Assembly (NCBI GenBank): GCA_016711405.1
Contig: JADJSZ010000004.1
Span: 124,001-188,000, forward strand
Direction: 5' to 3'
DNA from: Candidatus Hadersleviella danica
GTDB taxonomy: Bacteria; Chloroflexota; Anaerolineae; Promineifilales; Promineifilaceae
Length of the DNA stretch: 64,000 nt
Under the pieces are notes generated by a model. It saw only the letters and a program-made list of their open reading frames with translations, was not told where the DNA came from and searched no databases. Both the position numbers and the translations under genes were made by a program. Below are positions 9,413 to 17,709 of this stretch, piece after piece (within the stretch, counting starts at the first letter, position 1; every line of letters begins with the position of its first letter).

Positions 9413-10489
9413 ATGACCCAAACCACCGTCGCCATCATCGGCGCAGGCCCCATCGGCCTCGAGTTAGCCATCAGCCTCGGCCGCCAAAACATCCCTTACA
9501 TTTTGTTCGAGGCCAACCAACTCGGCCACGAATTCAGCAAGTGGCCGCCCCAAACCCGCTTCTTCAGCACCCCCGAACACGTCGCCCTCGCTGGCGTGCC
9601 CATCCACACCCCCGACCAAATCGCCCTAACCGGCGAGCAATACGAAGCATATTTGCGGATGCTGTGCGAGATGTTCGCTGTCAATTTGCGGAACTATGAA
9701 CGCATCACGGCCGTCCACAAACAACCCGACGGCCAGTTTATCCTCCACTCGCGCACCCGCACGGCCGCCCACCAAACCCGCGCCCAATACGTCGTCTTCG
9801 CCACAGGGGGCCTCACACGGCCGCGCCCCCTCCACATCCCCGGCGAAGAATTGCCCCACGTCACCCACTACTTCCCCGGCCCCCACAAATACTTTCGCAC
9901 CCGCTTGCTCGTCGTGGGCGGCAAAAACTCGGCGATGGAAGCCGCCTTGCGCTCGTGGCGAGCAGGCGTACAAGTCAGCCTCAGCTACCGCCGCTCTGCC
10001 CTCAATTTCGAGCGCATCAAGCCCCATTTGGCGATGGACATTGGCGACCGGCTCGAAAAAGGGGAAATCACCTTTTACCCCAGCACCGTGCCCATCGAAA
10101 TTACCCCCAGCCATGTCGTCCTCGCTTCCACGCAGGAAGATGGCTCCCCCAACGGCCGCGTCACCCGCCTCCCCGCCGATTTTGTCGTGCTGGCCACGGG
10201 CTTTGAGGCCGATATGTCCCTCTTAGCCGAAGCGGGCGTAGAATTGGTCGGCGAAGAACAAGCACCCCAGCACAACCCCGACACGATGGAAACCAACATA
10301 CCCGGACTGTTTGTGGCAGGCACGGCCGCTGGCGGAACCCAAATCCACAAATTCAAGCTCTTCATCTCCACCACCCACCACCACGTCGTCAATATCGTGC
10401 GCACTATCACAGGCGTAGAACCCACCCAAGTCGGCACCACCACCAGCCGAAATACGGCCGCCACCTACGAAGAAGTCAAAGCAAATTAG
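9413..10489 (+). CDS. YpdA-like FAD/NAD(P)-dependent disulfide reductase
   Basis: The product is 358 residues. The FAD-binding Rossmann motif IIGAGPIGLELAIS starts at residue 8. A second nucleotide site, LLVVGGKNSAMEAALRSWRA, matches the GGxNSAxEAAL motif of YpdA, the putative bacillithiol disulfide reductase. ATGFEAD and NIPGLFVAGTAAGG close the FAD fold. No CxxC pair is seen, as in YpdA. Whether this organism makes bacillithiol cannot be told here, so reduction of another low-molecular thiol disulfide or quinone remains open. It is preceded by TAACC heptamers and ACCCCATG, and is the first of several plus-strand genes separated by repeats rather than a tight operon. Confidence 0.8.
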   Translation: MTQTTVAIIGAGPIGLELAISLGRQNIPYILFEANQLGHEFSKWPPQTRFFSTPEHVALAGVPIHTPDQIALTGEQYEAYLRMLCEMFAVNLRNYERITAVHKQPDGQFILHSRTRTAAHQTRAQYVVFATGGLTRPRPLHIPGEELPHVTHYFPGPHKYFRTRLLVVGGKNSAMEAALRSWRAGVQVSLSYRRSALNFERIKPHLAMDIGDRLEKGEITFYPSTVPIEITPSHVVLASTQEDGSPNGRVTRLPADFVVLATGFEADMSLLAEAGVELVGEEQAPQHNPDTMETNIPGLFVAGTAAGGTQIHKFKLFISTTHHHVVNIVRTITGVEPTQVGTTTSRNTAATYEEVKAN

Positions 10490-10718
10490 TCCTTCGTCAT
10501 TTGTCATTGTGTCATTTGTCATTTGCTCACATTAGCCTAATTATCTGGATGGGCAAAGGCTTTTTAGACACGAATTTCACGAATGACACGAATTCTTCCT
10601 AATCAATTCCGTTAATTCCGTGAATTCCGTGTCTATTTTTAACCCAATCGAACAATTATTTCCCCAAAACCACCTAACCAATAACCAGTAACCAGTAACC
10701 AATAACCCTCCCTCCTCC
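10490..10718. repeat. Intergenic repeats (GTCATTT heptamers; ACACGAATTTCACG palindrome; TAACCAA)
   Basis: CATTTGT/GTCATTT units lie at 10498-10530. A second copy of the ACACGAATTTCACG...ATTCCGTGTC element is at 10563-10640. TAACCAA/TAACCAG units (10672-10706) end at the CCTCCATG start. Confidence 0.7.
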
Positions 10719-11291
10719 ATGAAATTCCAACTCAACCAAACCACCATCCGCCTGCACCAAGGGGATATTACCCAAGTAGCGGCCGAGGCGATTGTAAACG
10801 CCGCCAATTCCGCTTTGGCGAGTGGCGGTGGGGTAGATGGGGCCATTCACCGCGTGGGCGGCCCCGCCATTTTGGCCGAATGTCGCCAAATCAAAGGGGG
10901 ATGCCCCACGGGCAGTGCGGTTAGCACCACGGCCGGCCGTTTACCCGCCCAGCGCGTCATCCACACCGTCGGGCCTGTGTGGCAAGGCGGCCGTAAACAA
11001 GAGGCCAAGCTCCTTGGCTCCGCCTACAGCGCCGCCCTGTTTCTGGCCGAAGAAGAAGGGCTAACCAGCATCGCCTTCCCCGCCCTCAGCACGGGCGCGT
11101 ATGGCTACCCCGCCGAGGAGGCGTGTGCGGTGGCTCTCGCGGCCGTGCTCGGCCATTTGCAGTGGGAGACGGTCTTGCGCGAAGTAATCTTTGTGCTGTT
11201 CAGCGGCCGTGATTACGCCCTCTACCAAACCCATCTACAACAACTCCTTGCCACCGAACCCAACCTGCGCCTGCTAGCCAACGAAGCCTAA
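10719..11291 (+). CDS. Macrodomain protein (O-acetyl-ADP-ribose deacetylase type)
   Basis: The 190-residue single macrodomain resembles YmdB. It shows LHQGDITQVAAEAIVNAANS, GGGVDGAIHRVGG, GGCPTGSAVSTTAG and IAFPALSTGAYGYP, which line the ADP-ribose pocket in this family. Expected activity is hydrolysis of O-acetyl-ADP-ribose or removal of mono-ADP-ribose from proteins. The substrate here is inference. It reads in the same direction as the MscS gene that follows 21 bases later, so the two may be co-transcribed. Confidence 0.9.
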   Translation: MKFQLNQTTIRLHQGDITQVAAEAIVNAANSALASGGGVDGAIHRVGGPAILAECRQIKGGCPTGSAVSTTAGRLPAQRVIHTVGPVWQGGRKQEAKLLGSAYSAALFLAEEEGLTSIAFPALSTGAYGYPAEEACAVALAAVLGHLQWETVLREVIFVLFSGRDYALYQTHLQQLLATEPNLRLLANEA

Positions 11292-11312
11292 TAGCACGCC
11301 CCCTACCACATC

Positions 11313-12650
11313 ATGGACGTAACTTCTCCGCTTGATAGCCTCCAACTAGAACTAAACACCATCTTAGTGTTGCTCGAACGGCCGATTGTGCAACAGCAAA
11401 TGCTCGATTTGCTCCTGCTCACCGTCGGCAGTTGGTTCCTCGCCCTCCTCGTCCACCGCTGGGGCATCCGCTATTTAGACAAAATACGCGGCCGTTACCA
11501 CCAAACCCACCCCATCCGCTTCCAGCAAATCTACAGCTTCTTCGTTCTCCTCGATTTACTCACCTTCGCCATCGTCGCCCTGTTGCTCCTCCAACTCAAC
11601 ATCGCCCTCTTCGAGCGCAGTGGGCTACCCGCAGGCTTGCTCCGCAGTACTCGGCCGCTCTTCTGGGCCGTCTTGGGCTACGATTTGTTCCTCTCCCTCC
11701 TCTACGTCCGCTATGACGAAGCCCTAATTCGGCCGTATCACTACCGCGTCCTCCTGCCCGTTTTTGTGTGGGTATTGGGCGGGCTGGTCATCGGCAACTT
11801 CATCAACATAGATTTGCTCGCGCAAGTCCCAGTCGCTGACCTGCTGGGCAACCAACTCCTTTTGGGGCAACTGGTATTGGCGGCCGTCATCATCTACATC
11901 TTTGGCACGGCCGCCTACCTCATCCAACAAGCCGTCCAACGCGTGATGAGCCAGCGCGGCGAAGATTCCGCCACCGTCACCTCCGTCCTCATCGTCAGTC
12001 GCTACGCCGTTTTGGGGATTGGCTTACTCGTGCTGGCCAGTTCATTGGGGGTCAACACCGCCACCTTGGCCTTCATCGGTGGCGGCCTCTCCATCGGCAT
12101 CGGCTTTGGCCTGCAACAAATCATCGCCAACTTCATCAGCGGCATCTTGCTCCTTTTCGAGCAATCCCTACGGCCGGGCGATGTCATAGACATCAACGGC
12201 AAAATCGGCCGTGTCGAAAAACTCAACATCCGCTCCACCACCGTCCTCACCAACGACAACATCGAAATCATCGTCCCCAACGAGCGCTTTCTCACCACCG
12301 AAGTCATGAGCTACACCCGCAACAACCAACTCGTGCGTGTCGCCCTCCCCTTCGGAGTCAGCTACAGCAGTGATGTGGCACAAGTGCGCGACGTAGCCCT
12401 TTCAGCGGCACGCCAACACACCTTGGTGCGCGAAAGCCCGCCCCCCCAAGTCCAATTCATCGCCTTTGGCGATTCCAGCCTCGATTTTCGCCTACTCGTA
12501 TGGATGGATCAGCCCATGCAAATCCCCCGCTTCCGCAGTGATTTATACTACCTGCTCTGGGATGCCTTCGTCGCCCACCACATCGAAATCCCCTTCCCCC
12601 AGCGCGATTTACACCTACGCACAGGCTGGCCAGCGGCTATGCAGGAATAA
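11313..12650 (+). CDS. MscS-family mechanosensitive ion channel
   Basis: The 445-residue membrane protein has about five transmembrane segments before the MscS core. The pore helix is TATLAFIGGGLSIGIGFG, followed by LQQIIANFISGILLLFEQSL and the beta domain RPGDVIDINGKIGRVEKLNI. RSTTVLTNDNIEIIVPNE is a family hallmark. The C-terminal alpha/beta domain includes VALPFGVSYSSD and ends in PFPQRDLHLRTG. It would open under membrane tension to release solutes on osmotic downshock. The N-terminal region is longer than in E. coli MscS, as in mini-MscK-type homologues. The start has no Shine-Dalgarno (CCACATCATG). Confidence 0.92.
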   Translation: MDVTSPLDSLQLELNTILVLLERPIVQQQMLDLLLLTVGSWFLALLVHRWGIRYLDKIRGRYHQTHPIRFQQIYSFFVLLDLLTFAIVALLLLQLNIALFERSGLPAGLLRSTRPLFWAVLGYDLFLSLLYVRYDEALIRPYHYRVLLPVFVWVLGGLVIGNFINIDLLAQVPVADLLGNQLLLGQLVLAAVIIYIFGTAAYLIQQAVQRVMSQRGEDSATVTSVLIVSRYAVLGIGLLVLASSLGVNTATLAFIGGGLSIGIGFGLQQIIANFISGILLLFEQSLRPGDVIDINGKIGRVEKLNIRSTTVLTNDNIEIIVPNERFLTTEVMSYTRNNQLVRVALPFGVSYSSDVAQVRDVALSAARQHTLVRESPPPQVQFIAFGDSSLDFRLLVWMDQPMQIPRFRSDLYYLLWDAFVAHHIEIPFPQRDLHLRTGWPAAMQE

Positions 12651-12811
12651 TTGTCATTTGTCATTGGCTCCTCTACGACAAACCTTTAGGCTCAAACCAA
12701 TCATTCGATTTTTTCTAACCGCGGAGAGCGCAGAGGGCACAGAGATTTTTCTGGTGTTTTTTCCGCCTTTTCCGCACCTTCCGCGTTAAAACAAATTTCG
12801 CCCATTCTCTT
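12651..12811. repeat. Intergenic repeats (GTCATTT; ACCGCGGAGAGCGCAGAGG family)
   Basis: A short TTGTCATTTGTCATT run is followed at 12716-12797 by AACCGCGGAGAGCGCAGAGG...CACCTTCCGCGTTAAAAC. This is the second copy of the element seen at 7222-7312. Confidence 0.65.
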
Positions 12812-13567
12812 ATGTACGACCAAATTGCCCATTACTACGAACTAACCCACGCCGCACTCGACGACGATATAGCATGGGTATTAGCCACGGCCGCTCGCCT
12901 CCCCAGCCCCATCCTCGAACTCGGGTGCGGGAGCGGCCGTTTGCTCCTCCCACTGGCCCAAGCAGGCCACACCATCGTCGGCGTAGACAATTCAGCCGCC
13001 ATGCTCGCCATTGCCCAGCGCAAACTCGCCACCTGCCCCGCCGACGTGCAAGCCCGCACCACCCTCCACCACGCCGACATGCTCAGCCTCGATTTGCCCC
13101 AGCGCGACTTTGGCTTGGCCCTCATCCCCTACAACACCATCATGCACATCCCCCCGCCAGCCCTCGGCCGTGTCCTCCGCGCCATCCATGCCCACTTGCG
13201 CCCCGGCGGCTGGCTGGCCATAGACACCATCAACCCCCTCTGGCTGGCCGAAACGGCCGATAGCCCCGCCCCCGAAGAAGAGCAAACATTTACCGACCCC
13301 AGCACAGGCGAAACAGTCACCCAATACGCCACCTATCGCGCCGTCCCAGCCCAGCAAGAAGTCCACATTTTGTGGCAATTTGTAGCCGAAGGCACGGCCG
13401 AACCCCGCCAAACCACGGCCGAAGCCATCTACCACTACACCTACCCCCACCAATTCCAACTCGCCCTCGCCGAAGCAGGCTTCCACCTGCGCCAAATCAT
13501 GGGCGATTACGACGGCAACCCCTTCGACGAAGAAAGCGAACGTTTGCTACTCCTCAGCGACAAATAA
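12812..13567 (+). CDS. Class I SAM-dependent methyltransferase
   Basis: The 251-residue protein starts with MYDQIAHYYELTH, the usual N-cap of small-molecule methyltransferases. Motif I is ILELGCGSGRLLLPLA, motif II includes IVGVDNSAAML, and the later motif is LRPGGWLAIDTI. The substrate is unknown. It stands alone between repeat-filled gaps, so neighbours give no clue. The DNA carries frequent CGGCCG sites like its surroundings. Confidence 0.85.
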   Translation: MYDQIAHYYELTHAALDDDIAWVLATAARLPSPILELGCGSGRLLLPLAQAGHTIVGVDNSAAMLAIAQRKLATCPADVQARTTLHHADMLSLDLPQRDFGLALIPYNTIMHIPPPALGRVLRAIHAHLRPGGWLAIDTINPLWLAETADSPAPEEEQTFTDPSTGETVTQYATYRAVPAQQEVHILWQFVAEGTAEPRQTTAEAIYHYTYPHQFQLALAEAGFHLRQIMGDYDGNPFDEESERLLLLSDK

Positions 13568-13589
13568 AGTTGATAGACCAAGGTTTTTT

Positions 13590-13640
13590 AGACACGAATT
13601 TCACGAATGACATCCGAATTTCTCCCCATCAATTCCGCAA
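13590..13640. repeat. Short copy of the ACACGAATTTCACG intergenic element
   Basis: GACACGAATTTCACGAATGAC is followed by a degenerate second arm (AATTCCGCAAACATTTCC). It is the third and most decayed copy of the element at 9281 and 10563. Confidence 0.6.
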
Positions 13641-13652
13641 ACATTTCCGGCA

Positions 13653-13840
13653 TCAACTTTCCACGGTCGGCATAACTTTCCGGTCGGCACCAACTTTCCT
13701 GGTCGGCACTCAACTTTCACGTCCGTCGGCATCCAACTTTCCACGGTCGGCACTCAACTTTCCACGGTCGGCATACAACTTTCGTGGTCGGTTGGCATCC
13801 AACTTTCCGTGGTCGGCAACCGTCTTTCCACGGCCGTCAT
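13653..13840. repeat. Imperfect tandem array, unit about 21 bp (CAACTTTCCACGGTCGGCAT)
   Basis: About nine degenerate copies of CAACTTTCCACGGTCGGCAT follow head to tail, with variants such as CAACTTTCCTGGTCGGCACT and CAACTTTCGTGGTCGG. The commonest unit is close to 21 bases, which equals three heptamers. The array ends about 30 bases before the fdrA start and could be a binding-site array or a decaying satellite. Confidence 0.8.
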
Positions 13841-13870
13841 CCTCTCATTCCCCAAGGATTTACCCCTCCC

Positions 13871-15541
13871 ATGCTTGTCTACCAAATTCGCCCCGGAGCT
13901 TACTACGATTCCGTCGTCCTCATGCAACTGCAACGCGCCTTGGCCAGCTTGCCCAACGTAGTCGATGCAGGCGTGGTGATGGCCACCCCCGCCAACAAAG
14001 AAATTTTGGCCGCCAACAACCTCCTCCCCGCCCCCGCCGAGGACACGGCCAAGCCCGACGACCTGCTCATCGTCATCCATGCGGCCGACGAGCCATCCGC
14101 CCAAGCCGCCCTTGCCCAAGTAGATGACCTGCTTCGCCAGCGGCGCAGTGGCGGCGGCGACGCAGGCTTTCGGCCGAAGAGCCTCGCCACGGCCGCCAAA
14201 CAACTGCCCACGGCCGACTGGGTGCTGGTCTCCGTGCCCGGCCGTTTTGCCGCCGGCGTGGCCGAAGAAGCCCTCGACTTGGGCAAACACGTCCTGCTCT
14301 ACAGCGACAACGTACCCCTCGCCGACGAAATCCGGCTCAAGCAAAAGGCACGGGAGCGCGGCCTGTTGCTGATGGGGCCAGACTGCGGCACGGCCATCAT
14401 CCATGGCATCGGCTTGGGCTTTGCCAACCGCGTCCAGCGCGGCCACATCGGCCTTGTGGGCGCTTCGGGCACGGGCTTGCAAGCCATCACGGCCGCCATC
14501 CACAACCTCGGCGGCGGCGTATCCCACGCCATCGGCACAGGCGGCCGTGACCTGAAAGCGGAAGTGGGCGGCATCACCGCCCTGCAAGCGTTGCAAGCGT
14601 TGGCCAACGACCCCGCAACGCAAACCATCGTGCTGGTTTCCAAACCCCCCTCGGCCGAAGTCGCCGTGCGCCTCTTGGCGGCGGCGTGGCACACAGGCAA
14701 ACCCGTCGTCGTCCAATTCATCGGCTACCCCCCTCCCGGCCGTCGCGTCGGCAACCTCCACTTCGCCACCAGCCTGCAAGAAGCGGCCGAAACGGCCGTG
14801 GAATTGGGACAAGGGACAGGGGACGAGGGACGAGGGACAAATGACCAAGGACAAATGACCAATCTCCGCGCCCTCTTCTCTGGTGGAACCCTCGCCTACG
14901 AACTCCTCCTCTGCCTACAACCCTTCCTCACCAATTTGCACAGCAACATTCCCATCCAGCCCAGCCAAAAACTGGCCGATGTGTGGCGCAGTGTGGGGCA
15001 CACCGTCCTCGATTTGGGCGAAGATGAGTTCACCCAAGGGCGGCTCCACCCCATGATGGACAACGATTTGCGCCTGCGCCGTTTGCGCCAAGAAGCGGCC
15101 GACCCCACCGTCAGCCTCATCTTGCTCGATGTGGTGCTGGGCGAGGGCGCCCACCCCGACCCCGCCAGCGAATTGGCTCCCGCCATCGCCCAAGTGGCGC
15201 GGGATGGGTTGCAAGTCGCGGCCGTCGTCATCGGCACAGAACAAGACCCGCAGGACACGGCCGCGCAAATCGCCCAGCTAGAGGCCGTCGGGGTGCGCGT
15301 CTTCCGCACCGTCAATCAATTGGTCGAATGGGTTGTGGCGCGGCTCCTGCCCCCGCCCGTCGCCCAAGATTGGCCAGCTATCCAGCTCGGCCAAAGCCTA
15401 TCAGCCCTCAATGTGGGCGTGGCTTCCTTCTACGAAAGTCTACAAGCGCAAGGCACAACGGCCGTGCAAGTGGATTGGCGCCCCCCCGCTGGCGGAAATG
15501 AAAAACTCATGGCCATTTTGGCCAAAATGAAGGGGGGGTAG
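13871..15541 (+). CDS. fdrA: FdrA-family acyl-CoA-ligase-like protein
   Basis: The 556-residue protein belongs to the FdrA family, built from succinyl-CoA-synthetase-like domains. In E. coli the fdrA, ylbE and ylbF products are reported to form oxamate carbamoyltransferase of the allantoin pathway. Seen here are DDLLIVIHAADEP, GLLLMGPDCGTAI, HIGLVGASGTGLQAI and, in the second half, RALFSGGTLAYELL and VSLILLDVVLGEGAHPDPAS. I chose the ATG at 13871 (CTCCCATG), because upstream in-frame sequence is the tandem array. A 56-base heptamer tract (14806-14861) is read in frame in the inter-domain linker as GQGTGDEGRGTNDQGQMTN. YlbE/YlbF partners are not recognisable nearby, so the reaction is open. 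Confidence 0.8.
   Translation: MLVYQIRPGAYYDSVVLMQLQRALASLPNVVDAGVVMATPANKEILAANNLLPAPAEDTAKPDDLLIVIHAADEPSAQAALAQVDDLLRQRRSGGGDAGFRPKSLATAAKQLPTADWVLVSVPGRFAAGVAEEALDLGKHVLLYSDNVPLADEIRLKQKARERGLLLMGPDCGTAIIHGIGLGFANRVQRGHIGLVGASGTGLQAITAAIHNLGGGVSHAIGTGGRDLKAEVGGITALQALQALANDPATQTIVLVSKPPSAEVAVRLLAAAWHTGKPVVVQFIGYPPPGRRVGNLHFATSLQEAAETAVELGQGTGDEGRGTNDQGQMTNLRALFSGGTLAYELLLCLQPFLTNLHSNIPIQPSQKLADVWRSVGHTVLDLGEDEFTQGRLHPMMDNDLRLRRLRQEAADPTVSLILLDVVLGEGAHPDPASELAPAIAQVARDGLQVAAVVIGTEQDPQDTAAQIAQLEAVGVRVFRTVNQLVEWVVARLLPPPVAQDWPAIQLGQSLSALNVGVASFYESLQAQGTTAVQVDWRPPAGGNEKLMAILAKMKGG
14806..14861. repeat. Heptamer repeat inside fdrA, read in frame
   Basis: The tract divides exactly into eight 7-mers: GGGACAA, GGGACAG, GGGACGA, GGGACGA, GGGACAA, ATGACCA, AGGACAA, ATGACCA. 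These are the intergenic GGGACTG and ATGACCA families of this genome. Here they lie within an open coding frame at a domain boundary. Confidence 0.85.
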
Positions 15542-15542
15542 T

Positions 15543-15629
15543 TATGGGTCATGCCCCGTTCTGCGCGAGGACGAAATCCAAGTGGACAGCCACACCATTG
15601 GCACATTTATCTGGTGTGTAGAGGAGTAA
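15543..15629 (+). other. Possible gene remnant after fdrA
   Basis: One frame reads YGSCPVLREDEIQVDSHTIG and ends with TFIWCVEE and a stop at 15627-15629. It has no start codon in place. It looks like the C-terminal tail of a lost gene rather than random intergenic DNA. I cannot assign the family. Confidence 0.25.
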
Positions 15630-15680
15630 ACGGCCGCTGAAAAATCGAGATGTCACGCGCTCAATGACGCTTCACCGCCT

Positions 15681-16808
15681 ATGATTATCTTCTTTAATTT
15701 TTTCCGCCGCTTGCGGCAACTTTTTCGCTCCGAAGCCATCCCCCTCGCCACTCTGTTCATCATTCTGTTAATGGTGGGCACCTTTAGCTATGCCCACCTC
15801 GAGGGGTGGAGCTTGCTCGATGCCCTCTATGCCACGGTCATCACCATGACCACCGTGGGGTATGGCGATTTAAGCCCCCAAACGGTCAACGGCCGTATTT
15901 TCGCCATCTTTTTCACCATCTTGGCCATTGGCATTGGCGGCTACGCCATCTCCAGCCTTGCCATCTACCTCATTGAAAGCAAGGCGGCCAAAAAAGCTAA
16001 ATTCCTCCGCAAAAAACGCATGAACCGACTCGCCAACCTGACCAATCACTACATTTTATGCGGGGGCGACCTCGTGGGGCTCCGCATTGCTGAAGAATTT
16101 GCCTACGCCAACGCCCCCTTTGTCATCATTGATGCCGATGAGCACAAACTCAAAAATGTCTTACTCTACACCCATCCCGAATATTTCCAAAAGAAAGTTC
16201 AAAGTTTGGTGGATGTGGGCGAGATGGATTTGAGCGAATTTGAAGACCTCTCCTTGCCCGCATTGGCTGAATTGCTCAACACTCCCTACATTTTAATGGA
16301 TCCCACCGACGACAACGCCTTGGTGCAAGCAGGCATCGGCCGTGCGGCGGGTCTCATCGCCGCCATGTCCGATGAGCGGGACAATTTGGGCATTGTGGTG
16401 GGCGGCCGTGCCTTGGCCAACCGGTTCGAGAACCCCAATCTACGCATTATGGCGCGGGTGGAAGATAGCCGTTATATGCGTAAAATGTACCTTTCTGGGG
16501 CCGATTATGTGCGCATCCCCGCCGTGATGAGTGGTCTTGAGATGGCCATGCATATGATGCACCCTGAAATTGGCAATTGGTGGTATTCGCTGGTGGGGCA
16601 CACAGCCGCCAACACCCCCCGCCTGCAACAAATCAACCTTTCCGCCCAGCACCCGTGGCTCGGCCGCACCCTCACCGATTTGCACCAGCACGAAGGCATT
16701 GTCACGGCCGCCGTCAAACGCGCCAACGCTTTCCTCTCTCCCCCAGAAGCCCAACTCACCCTGCAAGCGGGCGATATTCTCATTGTGTTAAGCAAAATCA
16801 CGGTTTAG
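15681..16808 (+). CDS. Potassium channel with RCK (TrkA-N/TrkA-C) domains
   Basis: The 375-residue protein has two membrane helices flanking a pore loop with the K+ selectivity filter TVGYGD (in VITMTTVGYGDLSP). A cytosolic TrkA-N-like domain from about residue 113 begins NHYILCGGDLVGLRIAEEF. Its nucleotide loop is CGGDLVG instead of the usual GxGxxG, so the ligand may differ. The C-terminal TrkA-C domain (about 295-375) ends LQAGDILIVLSKITV. It resembles MthK-type channels gated by cytosolic ligands, for K+ homeostasis. Confidence 0.9.
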   Translation: MIIFFNFFRRLRQLFRSEAIPLATLFIILLMVGTFSYAHLEGWSLLDALYATVITMTTVGYGDLSPQTVNGRIFAIFFTILAIGIGGYAISSLAIYLIESKAAKKAKFLRKKRMNRLANLTNHYILCGGDLVGLRIAEEFAYANAPFVIIDADEHKLKNVLLYTHPEYFQKKVQSLVDVGEMDLSEFEDLSLPALAELLNTPYILMDPTDDNALVQAGIGRAAGLIAAMSDERDNLGIVVGGRALANRFENPNLRIMARVEDSRYMRKMYLSGADYVRIPAVMSGLEMAMHMMHPEIGNWWYSLVGHTAANTPRLQQINLSAQHPWLGRTLTDLHQHEGIVTAAVKRANAFLSPPEAQLTLQAGDILIVLSKITV

Positions 16809-16867
16809 CCCCTTCCCAATTCCCCAATCTCTCTGGCTCTCCCCCCCCTCCAGAAGAACATCACCCG

Positions 16868-16992
16868 CACCCCATTTGTCCTTGGTCACTTGTCATTCGT
16901 CACTGGTCGTTGGCCATCCCATGTTTTGGGATGGCTCAACGAAACCACAACCACACGTTACAAATGACAAATGACCAAGGACAAATACCCCC
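16868..16992. repeat. Inverted heptamer arrays (GTCATTC / ATGACAA families)
   Basis: TTGTCCTTGGTCACTTGTCATT-like units on the left face ACAAATGACAAATGACCAAG-like units on the right. The pair forms a potential hairpin between the convergent K+ channel and cyclophilin genes, where a bidirectional terminator would be expected. Confidence 0.65.
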
Positions 16993-16997
16993 CAATC

Positions 16998-17627
16998 TTA
17001 CTTCTCGTAAATATCAATCCGCACAATTTTGTCGCCGGGGCGAGGGTCGCGCATCGGGTCGCGTTCGCGAATGGCGAAGAGGACATCATCCCCGGCCGTT
17101 ACTTCGCCAAAGATGGTGTGTTTGTTGTTCAGCCAGTCCGTCGGCACATGGGTAATAAAGAACTGACTGCCGTTGGTGCCGGGGCCAGCGTTGGCCATCG
17201 CCAACAACCCTTTGCGGTCGAAGCGCAAGCTGGGGTGGAACTCATCGCCAAACTTGTAGCCGGGGCCGCCGCGCCCCGTGCCAGCGGGGTCGCCCGCCTG
17301 CACCATGAAGTTTTTAATCACCCGGTGGCAGGTGGTGTCGTCGTAATACCCTTGCAAAGCCAGATAAACGAAGTTGTTGACGGTAGTGGGAGCCTTGTCA
17401 GCGAAAAGATTCACTGTCATGTCGCCCCGTTCGGTGCGGATAACGGCCGTGTATTGCTTGCCCGCCTGCAACATGTTGGCAGGCAATTGGCGAAAATAAT
17501 TCTCCCGTTGGGCGGCGGGAATGGCGGCCAACGGCCGCTCTGTTTCCATTAAACCTTGTTCATTGCTCATAATAGTCACCTTGGGAGGCAGTTGGCCTCG
17601 CTTGAAAAGATTGGTAAGAAAAGACAT
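16998..17627 (-). CDS. Cyclophilin-type peptidyl-prolyl isomerase (cytoplasmic)
   Basis: The 209-residue protein catalyses cis-trans prolyl isomerisation. The cyclophilin domain (about 70-209) shows RTERGDMTVNLFADKAPTTV, CHRVIKNFMVQAGDP, GRGGPGYKFGDEFH and NGSQFFITHV. There is no signal peptide. About 60 N-terminal residues (KVTIMSNEQGLMETERPL and following) precede the domain and are unassigned. I chose the ATG at 17625-17627 (CCTCCCATG). Upstream codons in the same frame are CCGCAAT repeat sequence. It lies directly downstream of a second, membrane-anchored cyclophilin on the same strand. Confidence 0.9.
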   Translation of the reverse strand: MSFLTNLFKRGQLPPKVTIMSNEQGLMETERPLAAIPAAQRENYFRQLPANMLQAGKQYTAVIRTERGDMTVNLFADKAPTTVNNFVYLALQGYYDDTTCHRVIKNFMVQAGDPAGTGRGGPGYKFGDEFHPSLRFDRKGLLAMANAGPGTNGSQFFITHVPTDWLNNKHTIFGEVTAGDDVLFAIRERDPMRDPRPGDKIVRIDIYEK

Positions 17628-17664
17628 GGGAGGGAGGGGAGTGCAGGGGAGCGGAGGAGCGGAG

Positions 17665-17706
17665 GGGATTTCATTCCGCAATCCCCATTCCGCAATCCCC
17701 AATCCC
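17665..17706. repeat. Heptamer array (CCGCAAT/CCCCATT family)
   Basis: ATTCCGCAATCCCCATTCCG-type units fill the 80-base gap between the two cyclophilin genes. Confidence 0.65.
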
Positions 17707-17709
17707 CTT

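Noticed and set aside
13754..14854. 366-residue minus-strand open frame opposite fdrA
   Set aside because: It mirrors the codon bias of fdrA and includes translated heptamers and the 21-bp array. It has no domain motifs, whereas fdrA on the plus strand is conserved.
15543..15629. YlbE-like partner gene after fdrA
   Set aside because: Only a 28-residue tail without start codon is seen. It is listed as an unassigned remnant.
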